The notes beneath the pieces were generated by a model, which did no database searches, was not told the origin of the DNA, and was given only the letters and a program-made list of their open reading frames with translations. From contig NC_135241.1 of assembly GCF_947623445.1 (NCBI RefSeq), forward strand, positions 22,694,501-22,758,500: 64,000 nucleotides of DNA. The letters run 5' to 3'. Both the position numbers and the translations under genes were made by a program. Numbering within the stretch: position 1 is the stretch's first letter; every line of letters starts with the position of its first letter. The stretch comes from Clavelina lepadiformis. Its lineage: Eukaryota > Chordata > Ascidiacea > Aplousobranchia > Clavelinidae. Positions 35,527-48,589 of the stretch are shown here, in pieces.

Positions 35527-36317
35527 AGGTACCTGTACCAATTAAGGCCCACCTAACACTTTTGTGAAAATAACTCAAGAACCACAAATGAGAATAGGCT
35601 GAAAAATCGTATTCTATTAGTAAGGGTATATGACTACAACATATTAAAACCACAATACCTGAAAACGCCCCAAAAAAATTTTATAAAGAAATTAAAAATT
35701 CCAAAAAATGGGCCTTATTAGGAGCATAGGCTCCTAATAAGGCCTACCAATTTTGTGAGTATTTTGATTCAAAACATAGCTGAAAAATCGTATTAAGTAA
35801 ATAAAGCAAGACAGCAACCACCAATTTGTGTAAGACAACGACCAACAAACGTGGGTTGAAAAAAAAAAGTAACTGCAACAACTTGCCAACTGATGACTGG
35901 AACCACTCTTGAAGTCTGGAAATCAATTAACCAAGCATCTTGAATGGGCCTTATTAGGCGCATGTGGCATCTACGAAAAAAATGTCACATTTTTATTATC
36001 AGAAAAATTTTAGCAAAAAAAGTGTATTATCCTTTTCAATACTAAGTTGGTTGTTACATGAAAACTTCAGCCGGCTGACAACAGTTCATTTAACCGGCCA
36101 AATTCTCACTTACTTTTTTTCTAAATTAACAAAACCACCATAACTGCAAATATCAAATTTTTCTTGTGCTCTAGCGAATCGGTTGATCACGTGGCAAGGA
36201 TGAAATCTGGTAAACCATCATGAATTTATATTATTTTTTATATAGGGTTAAAATTTTTCATTTATTTGCACGGGTTTGCGAAATATGAGCAATGGGCCTT
36301 ATTAGACACAGGTACCT
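35527..36317. mobile_element. MITE-like element, U5 copy
   Basis: Same variant as the U4 element. Confidence 0.7.
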
Positions 36318-37270
36318 TAGATGTTTGGCATCAGAGACAACTTAACCCTTTGAATCACCGTAATTCAAAAAAATAACAATAACTTAAGTCTACGTAAAAA
36401 GACTTTTGTATTTGTTCCCGAAATTGGGTGAATTAAACAAAAAGAATAATCGGTCCAAGAGAACCCATATAATTTAAAGGCATCCAACGAAAATTGATGT
36501 TTCCTTGTAAGTTACTGTATTTTTGATTTCTCTGCTGTTATGCTGTTTGGGTAAACGCACGCAGGCGAATTAGTGTACTAGTATGATTCTATCTACGTCC
36601 TCTCCACAACCAAATCACACTCAAACAATGGCAAAGTTTTTCTTTTTTCACACCACGATGGTTAGGCTGAAGTACAACAAAACGAAACAATTTTAAGAAA
36701 AAAGCTGCAACGCTTAGTGTAATATTGCATTTAAATGGCATAACAAATTGCACAAAAGATTCAAAATAATAAATCAAAATGGGCACATATACTGTACCCA
36801 ACAACAAAAAGGATTGGAGTGAATGCAGTAGCTAGGGCTGCTAGGCTCACAATATAGGCGGGGATTATACAGTTGTCGATTTATCATCGCACATCAGTTA
36901 GTAAATCTGGACAAACGTATCTGGCGCTTTGGTATAGGTTAAACAGCAGGTTATATGTTTACTATTGCAACATAAATTGTAAATACTATAAACAGGTAAA
37001 GAGCAAGTACTAGGTTATGACGACTACAACGTATTCAAGATGACGAAAAGTTTGCTCTGAAAGAAAACAAAAATCTTACACTTTGAGTAACAAATCAGAA
37101 AAAATGCAAAATTAACTGCTGCTTGAACTGAACACTCCGCCCCTTTCACAAGATTGTCGTGGACAAAAGTAAACACGACGCAGCGTCAGCTTTCATTTTA
37201 ACTCTGCTTCGAAGCGACGACTTTTTTTAGGCTTAACCATGACCTGAAGTAACCTCTAACGGACCTGAGC

Positions 37271-39599
37271 TCAGATGGCGTCGCTTTTGAATGAATTGTC
37301 CTTGAGATTTTGCGTCTTTCCTTGCAATGACGAAACACTGAAAGAAAAGATGAAGTCGAAGATGGATTCGATTTTTCAGAAAAACTTTAGCAGCAAAGCA
37401 ATGTACCTTCCAATGTGTTGAAACAGCGACGGTTTGTGAGGAGGCATTTTTAGCTCTCTCCTTTTATTGCATTGTTGGGCGTTCTCGTCATAGCTGCAGA
37501 CCGCTGACGCAACGTAGTCCAGCTGGAAAAATGAACGATAAAGGTTCAATAAGGTGCAGGCAATAACAAAACCCCCATCAACCAGTCCATGAATGGATCG
37601 TAAGGTATGAGCACACCAAAGGAAAACACATGCTGTCGTTTCTAAATTGCTTTTTCATCCCATCAAATGTTTTAAACTTAACAAATCGAAGCACAGCTTA
37701 AAAAATACAAGTGCAGAAAGGTTATAGGTTAACATAGAAAAACTATATAGCTGACACCTTATAGGGTGCACGTTAAATTCCTAATAACCACATAACACTT
37801 GACGAATTTCGGTAGTTTTTTTTGGACACATTGGCTCGGCTTAGGCCAATTCAGCAAAAGTCGTTATGCTCGAAGCGTATACGGCGGAAAAACAAAAATG
37901 CGTAACAAAGAATCTTTTCATTCGTGTAAGCTGCCAACATACCTGCAGCCAGTCGAGCGGCTTTTTATTCCAGAACGTGTGGATGAACGAAGCATATGAT
38001 GGAAGAGTTTCGGCGCGGAAAAGTTTTCCAATCGCTCCCAAATTACAAAAAGAAATATAAAAGTAATTTTCCATCGATCTTCGGTTAGCCTCCTGCATAG
38101 AAATCATATTAATCAACCTGTGTCACACATTGAGCATAAGGTGTGGTTAACTTTTCTTAAAATGACGACGACTTAATTAGCAAGCAGAAGTGACCTTTGA
38201 AAACCAAATGGGTTTCTTATCATCCTGCGGTCACCCACAACGCAGCAACTATTACGTCACCTTCATTATCGCTCCGATGTACCCATGGCTGGCTACGACG
38301 TCATCTTCCATCATGAGGTAATATTTAGGTGAAAGGTTATAGATGTACATCATGAGGAAGACTTGATCCAGATTCTGTTTCGATCTCCACTTCACTCGCT
38401 CCAGCGCGTCGTTAAAACTGGACTGAAGCACTTTTTCCCATGGCGGGTAGTAACTTTTAGGTGGACTAATTAGCTGCAACAGAAATTTGTGAGATTGGCG
38501 GGGGTAAAAACAATCGCTAAAAACAAACATATCAAAATGGCCGGCTATTACTCAACAAACTCACAAAAATAGGAACAATACAGTTTGACAGCGTAGTCTA
38601 AAAGCAAATATAGTTTCCTTTCGGGATGAGCGATAATTGTGATGTCACTGAAGTAGTACTAAATAATTCAACTCTAAACTTTCAGTTTTTATTCACAAAC
38701 TTATGTATAGTTACTTAGCCTGTGGTTGTGTAATTTATTGTTGAAGAACTGGCTGCTTTAAACGTATACTTTGCTTTGTGGGGCGTTTGACCCAGCCGTT
38801 AAAACGTTTTAAAATTAAATTTTAATGATACGGCTGTAAAGGGAATTTATTTCCTTTTTACTTTCTCAGCCGCTTCTGAATTATTAAAGCTCTTCGCTGT
38901 TCTCAGGATTGATATCGATACAAGTATTGGGCTTGTTTGGGAATAAACACTGAAGTGAAACCTGTAATATCCCATCTTCAATGTGCTTCCGATAACTGCT
39001 TTGCAATGAGCGCGAAAGATCGCGTAAAAACTCTTCGTCGGTCTCGCCGACGTAAACAAGGATTCTAGAATCAACAGAACGATCAACCTGATTCTTCAGA
39101 AGGGAATCGATTGTTTGCGAGAGATAGGATACTCCCTGCCTCTGCCAGACAAAAAATAGAACAAAGATTGAATTGAAAGCAAATTGAAATCGTTTGTATT
39201 GATTTTGAATGCAAACAAATTGCAAAAACACCGCAAATAGCGGTCGTATTGCGCAAATCGCTCGTAGGAGTGAGTAACACTTTTTTTAACTGAATGATTG
39301 TTTCCAATTTCAATCACGGTCGGTTATAATTAGAACTGATGTACAAATTGTGTGAAATGAAAACATCTTATGACATAACAATAACAATCACATTTGCATC
39401 ATAAACATACCTTCACTGTGGGTATTCCTATTACGACGTCGGCGTTTTTCGGTATCCGACCCAACTCAAAGCCTGGGCTGGGTGCTTTTAGGTCCCCTGA
39501 GAGGGGAAATACCGGATCTAAGGGGTGAAAATAGACTTTTTCACCGGGTACAATTGGTTCATCTTTTACGTTTGTAACGAAGCTCTTTGATTCTAACGA
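37271..39599 (-). CDS. MGAT4-like: MGAT4-type GT54 glycosyltransferase copy U6, exons 2-7, lacks exon 1
   Basis: Exons: 39599-39411, 39141-38962, 38473-38261, 38092-37943, 37522-37407, 37337-37271. Exon 4 carries DQVF and EDDVVA instead of DQIF and EDDVIA, both conservative. Exon 5 is unchanged in protein from all other copies. Read-through ATG at 39725. Confidence 0.75.
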
Positions 39600-40461
39600 C
39601 TGCAAAAAAGCACAACAAAAAAAATTGTTAACCGTAAACGGATGAGACATATTTGTTTTTAAAGAAAACAAACGTTTGTCAGGAGACCATACTCCATAGG
39701 AATAGTCAGTATGTTTTATGGCCACAGTAACACGATCCTGTATAAATTTTAAACTCTGTCTAAGTAACTTTTAGGATGAAGGTTTATATCGCAATAAAAC
39801 TTTGTTTAATTTGTCTGTTTGGCGGTCGGTTGAGTCAGTGTCGAAAACTTGTATTATTATCAAGTCCAAACTGCAAATAGAAGCAACATCGTTTTTGTTT
39901 TTATGACGTAAGAAGAGACCATTGTCAATTGATGTACAGTGTACTCACATATAAAAAAGCGACCTAGCATTTCATATCGGTATATAGCACCGGAAAATGA
40001 CGCTTGTTTACCTCGCAGAAAATAAAGCACTTACCAGAATAACTTAAATGAAGCGATCATTTCACCGTATGTAGGTCACGCAGCCTGGGGTTAAGGGCCT
40101 GTAGGCCCATCTGAAGCCCTATCTAAAACAATGCAAAGTACAATTTTTCAATTTGAATTTGCTTCTAAACAAGCCCGGTCACCTCGCTGAGTTTTTGTAT
40201 CCGCCGAGATGTAGGACAAAAGGACTTAATGCAGTATTTTGAGAAAATTCTCGTATCTGGAATTCTCGCACCAAATGCTTCAACTTTTTAACAACTTTTT
40301 TTCTTGTATTTTTCCAAAAAATCAGCCAAAAAGCCTTAACTTTGAACCAACACAAAACGTCAACTTTAGCCTGAACCTACACTCCGCACACGCCATAACA
40401 ACAGCAAACTTTCACAGATTAAGGTCACGTGCATGCGCACTGGACCGGAATCATTTATAGT

Positions 40462-40478
40462 TTTTATATAGTGACGTC
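40462..40478 (-). promoter_or_regulatory. TATA/CRE promoter-like block, U6
   Basis: Unchanged block about 860 bp upstream of exon 2. Confidence 0.4.
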
Positions 40479-41186
40479 TTGCATGCGACCTTCGTCACAA
40501 TCCCCGGGTTGCCGTTTTAAAACTGCTGAAAATGGTACTACAGGCCCTATAGCGAGAATAGCTCGTTGTAGCCGTCGGGCCGACAACTACGTACGTGCTA
40601 TCTGGGTTGTAAGATTAAGGATCAGCATCAACTCGTTTTCAATTACTTCCCCGCTACCTGGCATTTTTTTTAACTAACTTACCTCAAATTCTCTGACGCA
40701 TCGTAATGATTATTTTTGTCATTGCTTGTGGAACGAAAAATGAAATGGTAACCATTATAACGAGATGACTCGGCAAACTAACAATAAACGACGAAAAGAA
40801 GCTAAGTCCAATAGCTTAAAACCTGCATGGTTTAAAACGGAATTAATAACAATGAATAATACTGGTTAGCACGACCGCTAATCCAAGCATAGCCTACATA
40901 TGGTACAAACATATAGACGTAAAAATAAAGTAATGTCGGTAAGTATAAAAATACGCAATATTGATAGGTTATTTTTAATTGCATGGGCACTCAGGCGATG
41001 TAGTGATTAGAACCTTTGATAATGATGATGGGATGAAAATGCGAGTCCTTATGTCTTGTCGAAACGTAATTGGACTGCGGACACAAAACTAAAATGATCT
41101 TCAAGCAGCTTATTTCCAAACCCTGGATTGTTAAATGGAATACTTTGATCTTTCTTTGTTTTTCAGGATAGCCTACAGCCTGTGTA

Positions 41187-41977
41187 AGGTACCTGTACCA
41201 ATTAAGGCCCACCTAACACTTTTGTGAAAATAACTCAAGAACCACAAATGAGAATAGGCTGAAAAATCGTATTCTATTAGTAAGGGTATATGACTACAAC
41301 ATATTAAAACCACAATACCTGAAAACGCCCCAAAAAAATTTTATAAAGAAATTAAAAATTCCAAAAAATGGGCCTTATTAGGAGCATAGGCTCCTAATAA
41401 GGCCTACCAATTTTGTGAGTATTTTGATTCAAAACATAGCTGAAAAATCGTATTAAGTAAATAAAGCAAGACAGCAACCACCAATTTGTGTAAGACAACG
41501 ACCAACAAACGTGGGTTGAAAAAAAAAAGTAACTGCAACAACTTGCCAACTGATGACTGGAACCACTCTTGAAGTCTGGAAATCAATTAACCAAGCATCT
41601 TGAATGGGCCTTATTAGGCGCATGTGGCATCTACGAAAAAAATGTCACATTTTTATTATCAGAAAAATTTTAGCAAAAAAAGTGTATTATCCTTTTCAAT
41701 ACTAAGTTGGTTGTTACATGAAAACTTCAGCCGGCTGACAACAGTTCATTTAACCGGCCAAATTCTCACTTACTTTTTTTCTAAATTAACAAAACCACCA
41801 TAACTGCAAATATCAAATTTTTCTTGTGCTCTAGCGAATCGGTTGATCACGTGGCAAGGATGAAATCTGGTAAACCATCATGAATTTATATTATTTTTTA
41901 TATAGGGTTAAAATTTTTCATTTATTTGCACGGGTTTGCGAAATATGAGCAATGGGCCTTATTAGACACAGGTACCT
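41187..41977. mobile_element. MITE-like element, U6 copy
   Basis: Same variant as U4, U5, U8 and U9. Confidence 0.7.
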
Positions 41978-42930
41978 TAGATGTTTGGCATCAGAGACAA
42001 CTTAACCCTTTGAATCACCGTAATTCAAAAAAATAACAATAACTTAAGTCTACGTAAAAAGACTTTTGTATTTGTTCCCGAAATTGGGTGAATTAAACAA
42101 AAAGAATAATCGGTCCAAGAGAACCCATATAATTTAAAGGCATCCAACGAAAATTGATGTTTCCTTGTAAGTTACTGTATTTTTGATTTCTCTGCTGTTA
42201 TGCTGTTTGGGTAAACGCACGCAGGCGAATTAGTGTACTAGTATGATTCTATCTACGTCCTCTCCACAACCAAATCACACTCAAACAATGGCAAAGTTTT
42301 TCTTTTTTCACACCACGATGGTTAGGCTGAAGTACAACAAAACGAAACAATTTTAAGAAAAAAGCTGCAACGCTTAGTGTAATATTGCATTTAAATGGCA
42401 TAACAAATTGCACAAAAGATTCAAAATAATAAATCAAAATGGGCACATATACTGTACCCAACAACAAAAAGGATTGGAGTGAATGCAGTAGCTAGGGCTG
42501 CTAGGCTCACAATATAGGCGGGGATTATACAGTTGTCGATTTATCATCGCACATCAGTTAGTAAATCTGGACAAACGTATCTGGCGCTTTGGTATAGGTT
42601 AAACAGCAGGTTATATGTTTACTATTGCAACATAAATTGTAAATACTATAAACAGGTAAAGAGCAAGTACTAGGTTATGACGACTACAACGTATTCAAGA
42701 TGACGAAAAGTTTGCTCTGAAAGAAAACAAAAATCTTACACTTTGAGTAACAAATCAGAAAAAATGCAAAATTAACTGCTGCTTGAACTGAACACTCCGC
42801 CCCATTCACAAGATTGTCGTGGACAAAAGTAAACACGACGCAGCGTCAGCTTTCATTTTAACTCTGCTTCGAAGCGACGACTTTTTTTAGGCTTAACCAT
42901 GACCTGAAGTAACCTCTAACGGACCTGAGC

Positions 42931-45259
42931 TCAGATGGCGTCGCTTTTGAATGAATTGTCCTTGAGATTTTGCGTCTTTCCTTGCAATGACGAAACACTG
43001 AAAGAAAAGATGAAGTCGAAGATGGATTCGATTTTTCAGAAAAACTTTAGCAGCAAAGCAATGTACCTTCCAATGTGTTGAAACAGCGACGGTTTGTGAG
43101 GAGGCATTTTTAGCTCTCTCCTTTTATTGCATTGTTGGGCGTTCTCGTCATAGCTGCAGACCGCTGACGCAACGTAGTCCAGCTGGAAAAATGAACGATA
43201 AAGGTTCAATAAGGTGCAGGCAATAACAAAACCCCCATCAACCAGTCCATGAATGGATCGTAAGGTATGAGCACACCAAAGGAAAACACATGCTGTCGTT
43301 TCTAAATTGCTTTTTCATCCCATCAAATGTTTTAAACTTAACAAATCGAAGCACAGCTTAAAAAATACAAGTGCAGAAAGGTTATAGGTTAACATAGAAA
43401 AACTATATAGCTGACACCTTATAGGGTGCACGTTAAATTCCTAATAACCACATAACACTTGACGAATTTCGGTAGTTTTTTTTGGACACATTGGCTCGGC
43501 TTAGGCCAATTCAGCAAAAGTCGTTATGCTCGAAGCGTATACGGCGGAAAAACAAAAATGCGTAACAAAGAATCTTTTCATTCGTGTAAGCTGCCAACAT
43601 ACCTGCAGCCAGTCGAGCGGCTTTTTATTCCAGAACGTGTGGATGAACGAAGCATATGATGGAAGAGTTTCGGCGCGGAAAAGTTTTCCAATCGCTCCCA
43701 AATTACAAAAAGAAATATAAAAGTAATTTTCCATCGATCTTCGGTTAGCCTCCTGCATAGAAATCATATTAATCAACCTGTGTCACACATTGAGCATAAG
43801 GTGTGGTTAACTTTTCTTAAAATGACGACGACTTAATTAGCAAGCAGAAGTGACCTTTGAAAACCAAATGGGTTTCTTATCATCCTGCGGTCACCCACAA
43901 CGCAGCAACTATTACGTCACCTTCATTATCGCTCCGATGTACCCATGGCTGGCTACGACGTCATCTTCCATCATGAGGTAATATTTAGGTGAAAGGTTAT
44001 AGATGTACATCATGAGGAAGACTTGATCCAGATTCTGTTTCGATCTCCACTTCACTCGCTCCAGCGCGTCGTTAAAACTGGACTGAAGCACTTTTTCCCA
44101 TGGCGGGTAGTAACTTTTAGGTGGACTAATTAGCTGCAACAGAAATTTGTGAGATTGGCGGGGGTAAAAACAATCGCTAAAAACAAACATATCAAAATGG
44201 CCGGCTATTACTCAACAAACTCACAAAAATAGGAACAATACAGTTTGACAGCGTAGTCTAAAAGCAAATATAGTTTCCTTTCGGGATGAGCGATAATTGT
44301 GATGTCACTGAAGTAGTACTAAATAATTCAACTCTAAACTTTCAGTTTTTATTCACAAACTTATGTATAGTTACTTAGCCTGTGGTTGTGTAATTTATTG
44401 TTGAAGAACTGGCTGCTTTAAACGTATACTTTGCTTTGTGGGGCGTTTGACCCAGCCGTTAAAACGTTTTAAAATTAAATTTTAATGATACGGCTGTAAA
44501 GGGAATTTATTTCCTTTTTACTTTCTCAGCCGCTTCTGAATTATTAAAGCTCTTCGCTGTTCTCAGGATTGATATCGATACAAGTATTGGGCTTGTTTGG
44601 GAATAAACACTGAAGTGAAACCTGTAATATCCCATCTTCAATGTGCTTCCGATAACTGCTTTGCAATGAGCGCGAAAGATCACGTAAAAACTCTTCGTCG
44701 GTCTCGCCGACGTAAACAAGGATTCTAGAATCAACAGAACGATCAACCTGATTCTTCAGAAGGGAATCGATTGTTTGCGAGAGATAGGATACTCCCTGCC
44801 TCTGCCAGACAAAAAATAGAACAAAGATTGAATTGAAAGCAAATTGAAATCGTTTGTATTGATTTTGAATGCAAACAAATTGCAAAAACACCGCAAATAG
44901 CGGTCGTATTGCGCAAATCGCTCGTAGGAGTGAGTAACACTTTTTTTAACTGAATGATTGTTTCCAATTTCAATCACGGTCGGTTATAATTAGAACTGAT
45001 GTACAAATTGTGTGAAATGAAAACATCTTATGACATAACAATAACAATCACATTTGCATCATAAACATACCTTCACTGTGGGTATTCCTATTACGACGTC
45101 GGCGTTTTTCGGTATCCGACCCAACTCAAAGCCTGGGCTGGGTGCTTTTAGGTCCCCTGAGAGGGGAAATACCGGATCTAAGGGGTGAAAATAGACTTTT
45201 TCACCGGGTACAATTGGTTCATCTTTTACGTTTGTAACGAAGCTCTTTGATTCTAACGA
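42931..45259 (-). CDS. MGAT4-like: MGAT4-type GT54 glycosyltransferase copy U7, exons 2-7, lacks exon 1
   Basis: Exons: 45259-45071, 44801-44622, 44133-43921, 43752-43603, 43182-43067, 42997-42931. Protein sequence of the exons as in U6; exon 3 differs by a silent change (GATCACG for GATCGCG). Read-through ATG at 45385. Confidence 0.75.
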
Positions 45260-46121
45260 CTGCAAAAAAGCACAACAAAAAAAATTGTTAACCGTAAACG
45301 GATGAGACATATTTGTTTTTAAAGAAAACAAACGTTTGTCAGGAGACCATACTCCATAGGAATAGTCAGTATGTTTTATGGCCACAGTAACACGATCCTG
45401 TATAAATTTTAAACTCTGTCTAAGTAACTTTTAGGATGAAGGTTTATATCGCAATAAAACTTTGTTTAATTTGTCTGTTTGGCGGTCGGTTGAGTCAGTG
45501 TCGAAAACTTGTATTATTATCAAGTCCAAACTGCAAATAGAAGCAACATCGTTTTTGTTTTTATGACGTAAGAAGAGACCATTGTCAATTGATGTACAGT
45601 GTACTCACATATAAAAAAGCGACCTAGCATTTCATATCGGTATATAGCACCGGAAAATGACGCTTGTTTACCTCGCAGAAAATAAAGCACTTACCAGAAT
45701 AACTTAAATGAAGCGATCATTTCACCGTATGTAGGTCACGCAGCCTGGGGTTAAGGGCCTGTAGGCCCATCTGAAGCCCTATCTAAAACAATGCAAAGTA
45801 CAATTTTTCAATTTGAATTTGCTTCTAAACAAGTCCGGTCACCTCGCTGAGTTTTTGTATCCGCCGAGATGTAGGACAAAAGGACTTAATGCAGTATTTT
45901 GAGAAAATTCTCGTATCTGGAATTCTCGCACCAAATGCTTCAACTTTTTAACAACTTTTTTTCTTGTATTTTTCCAAAAAATCAGCCAAAAAGCCTTAAC
46001 TTTGAACCAACACAAAACGTCAACTTTAGCCTGAACCTACACTCCGCACACGCCATAACAACAGCAAACTTTCACAGATTAAGGTCACGTGCATGCGCAC
46101 TGGACCGGAATCATTTATAGT

Positions 46122-46138
46122 TTTTATATAGTGACGTC
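46122..46138 (-). promoter_or_regulatory. TATA/CRE promoter-like block, U7
   Basis: Unchanged block. Confidence 0.4.
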
Positions 46139-46846
46139 TTGCATGCGACCTTCGTCACAATCCCCGGGTTGCCGTTTTAAAACTGCTGAAAATGGTACTA
46201 CAGGCCCTATAGCGAGAATAGCTCGTTGTAGCCGTCGGGCCGACAACTACGTACGTGCTATCTGGGTTGTAAGATTAAGGATCAGCATCAACTCGTTTTC
46301 AATTACTTCCCCGCTACCTGGCATTTTTTTTAACTAACTTACCTCAAATTCTCTGACGCATCGTAATGATTATTTTTGTCATTGCTTGTGGAACGAAAAA
46401 TGAAATGGTAACCATTATAACGAGATGACTCGGCAAACTAACAATAAACGACGAAAAGAAGCTAAGTCCAATAGCTTAAAACCTGCATGGTTTAAAACGG
46501 AATTAATAACAATGAATAATACTGGTTAGCACGACCGCTAATCCAAGCATAGCCTACATATGGTACAAACATATAGACGTAAAAATAAAGTAATGTCGGT
46601 AAGTATAAAAATACGCAATATTGATAGGTTATTTTTAATTGCATGGGCACTCAGGCGATGTAGTGATTAGAACCTTTGATAATGATGATGGGATGAAAAT
46701 GCGAGTCCTTATGTCTTGTCGAAACGTAATTGGACTGCGGACACAAAACTAAAATGATCTTCAAGCAGCTTATTTCCAAACCCTGGATTGTTAAATGGAA
46801 TACTTTGATCTTTCTTTGTTTTTCAGGATAGCCTACAGCCTGTGTA

Positions 46847-47636
46847 AGGTACCTGTACCAATTAAGGCCCACCTAACACTTTTTTGAAAATAACTCAAGA
46901 ACCACAAATGAGAATAGGCTGAAAAATCGTATTGTATTAGTAAGGGTATATGACTACAACATATTAAAACCACAATACCTGACAACTCCCCAAAAAATTT
47001 TTATAAAGAAATTAAAAATTCCAAAAAATGGGCCTTATTAGGAGCATAGGCTCCTAATAAGGCCCACCAATTTTGTGAGTATTTTGATTCAAAACATAGC
47101 TGAAAAATCGTATTAAGCAAATAAAGCAAGACAGCAACCACCAATTTGTGTAAGACAACGACCAACAAACGTGGGTTGAAAAAAAAAGTAACTGCAACAA
47201 CTTTCCAACTCATGACTGGAACCACTCTTGAAGTCTGGAAATCAATTAACCAAGCATCTTGAATGGGCCTTATTAGGCGCATGTGGCATCCACGAAAAAA
47301 ATGTCACATTTTTATTATCAGAAAAATTTTAGCAAAAAAAGTGTATTATCCTTTTCAATACTAAGTTGGTTGTTACATGAAAACTTCAGCCGGCTGACAA
47401 CAGTTCATTTAACCGGCCAAATTCTCACTTACTTTTTTTCTAAATTAACAAAACCACCATAACTGCAAATATCAAATTTTTCTTGTGCTCTAGCGAATCG
47501 GTTGATCACGTGGCAAGGATGAAATCTGGTAAACCACCATGAATTTATATTAGTTTTTATATAGGGTTAAAATTTTTCATTTATTTGCACGGGTTTGCGA
47601 AATATGAGCAATGGGCCTTATTAGACACAGGTACCT
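46847..47636. mobile_element. MITE-like element, U7 copy
   Basis: Carries the GACAACTCCCC variant of U2; hairpin arms intact. Confidence 0.7.
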
Positions 47637-48589
47637 TAGATGTTTGGCATCAGAGACAACTTAACCCTTTGAATCACCGTAATTCAAAAAAATAACAATA
47701 ACTTAAGTCTACGTAAAAAGACTTTTGTATTTGTTCCCGAAATTGGGTGAATTAAACAAAAAGAATAATCGGTCCAAGAGAACCCATATAATTTAAAGGC
47801 ATCCAACGAAAATTGATGTTTCCTTGTAAGTTACTGTATTTTTGATTTCTCTGCTGTTATGCTGTTTGGGTAAACGCACGCAGGCGAATTAGTGTACTAG
47901 TATGATTCTATCTACGTCCTCTCCACAACCAAATCACACTCAAACAATGGCAAAGTTTTTCTTTTTTCACACCACGATGGTTAGGCTGAAGTACAACAAA
48001 ACGAAACAATTTTAAGAAAAAAGCTGCAACGCTTAGTGTAATATTGCATTTAAATGGCATAACAAATTGCACAAAAGATTCAAAATAATAAATCAAAATG
48101 GGCACATATACTGTACCCAACAACAAAAAGGATTGGAGTGAATGCAGTAGCTAGGGCTGCTAGGCTCACAATATAGGCGGGGATTATACAGTTGTCGATT
48201 TATCATCGCTCATCAGTTAGTAAATCTGGACAAACGTATCTGGCGCTTTGGTATAGGTTAAACAGCAGGTTATATGTTTACTATTGCAACATAAATTGTA
48301 AATACTATAAACAGGTAAAGAGTAAGTACTAGGTTATGACGACTACAACGTATTCAAGATGACGAAAAGTTTGCTCTGAAAGAAAACAAAAATCTTACAC
48401 TTTGAGTAACAAATCGGAAAAAATGCAAAATTAACTGCTGCTTGAACTGAACACTCCGCCCCATTCACAAGATTGTCGTGGACAAAAGTAAACACGAAGC
48501 AGCGTCAGCTTTCATTTTAACTCTGCTTCGAAGCGACGACTTTTTTTAGGCTTAACCTTGACCTGAAGTAACCTCTAACGGACCTGAGC

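Larger units (their letters stand above)
30768..36423 (-). repeat. Tandem unit U5 (short type)
   Basis: 5656 bp. The left half follows U4 (YYPSW in exon 4, GTGTACG near 32110); the right half is of the exon-1-less type. Private changes include GGGACCC for GGCATCC near 30824. Confidence 0.95.
36424..42083 (-). repeat. Tandem unit U6 (short type, first of higher-order repeat)
   Basis: 5660 bp. Shares with U7, U9 and U10 a block of intron variants (GGCTTAGGCCAATTCAG near 37837, AATCAACCTGTGTC near 38111). Shares with U9 alone CCCCTTTCAC near 37141. Confidence 0.95.
42084..47742 (-). repeat. Tandem unit U7 (short type)
   Basis: 5659 bp. Gene half like U6 but with CCCCATTCAC near 42800, as in U10. 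MITE half like U2. Confidence 0.95.
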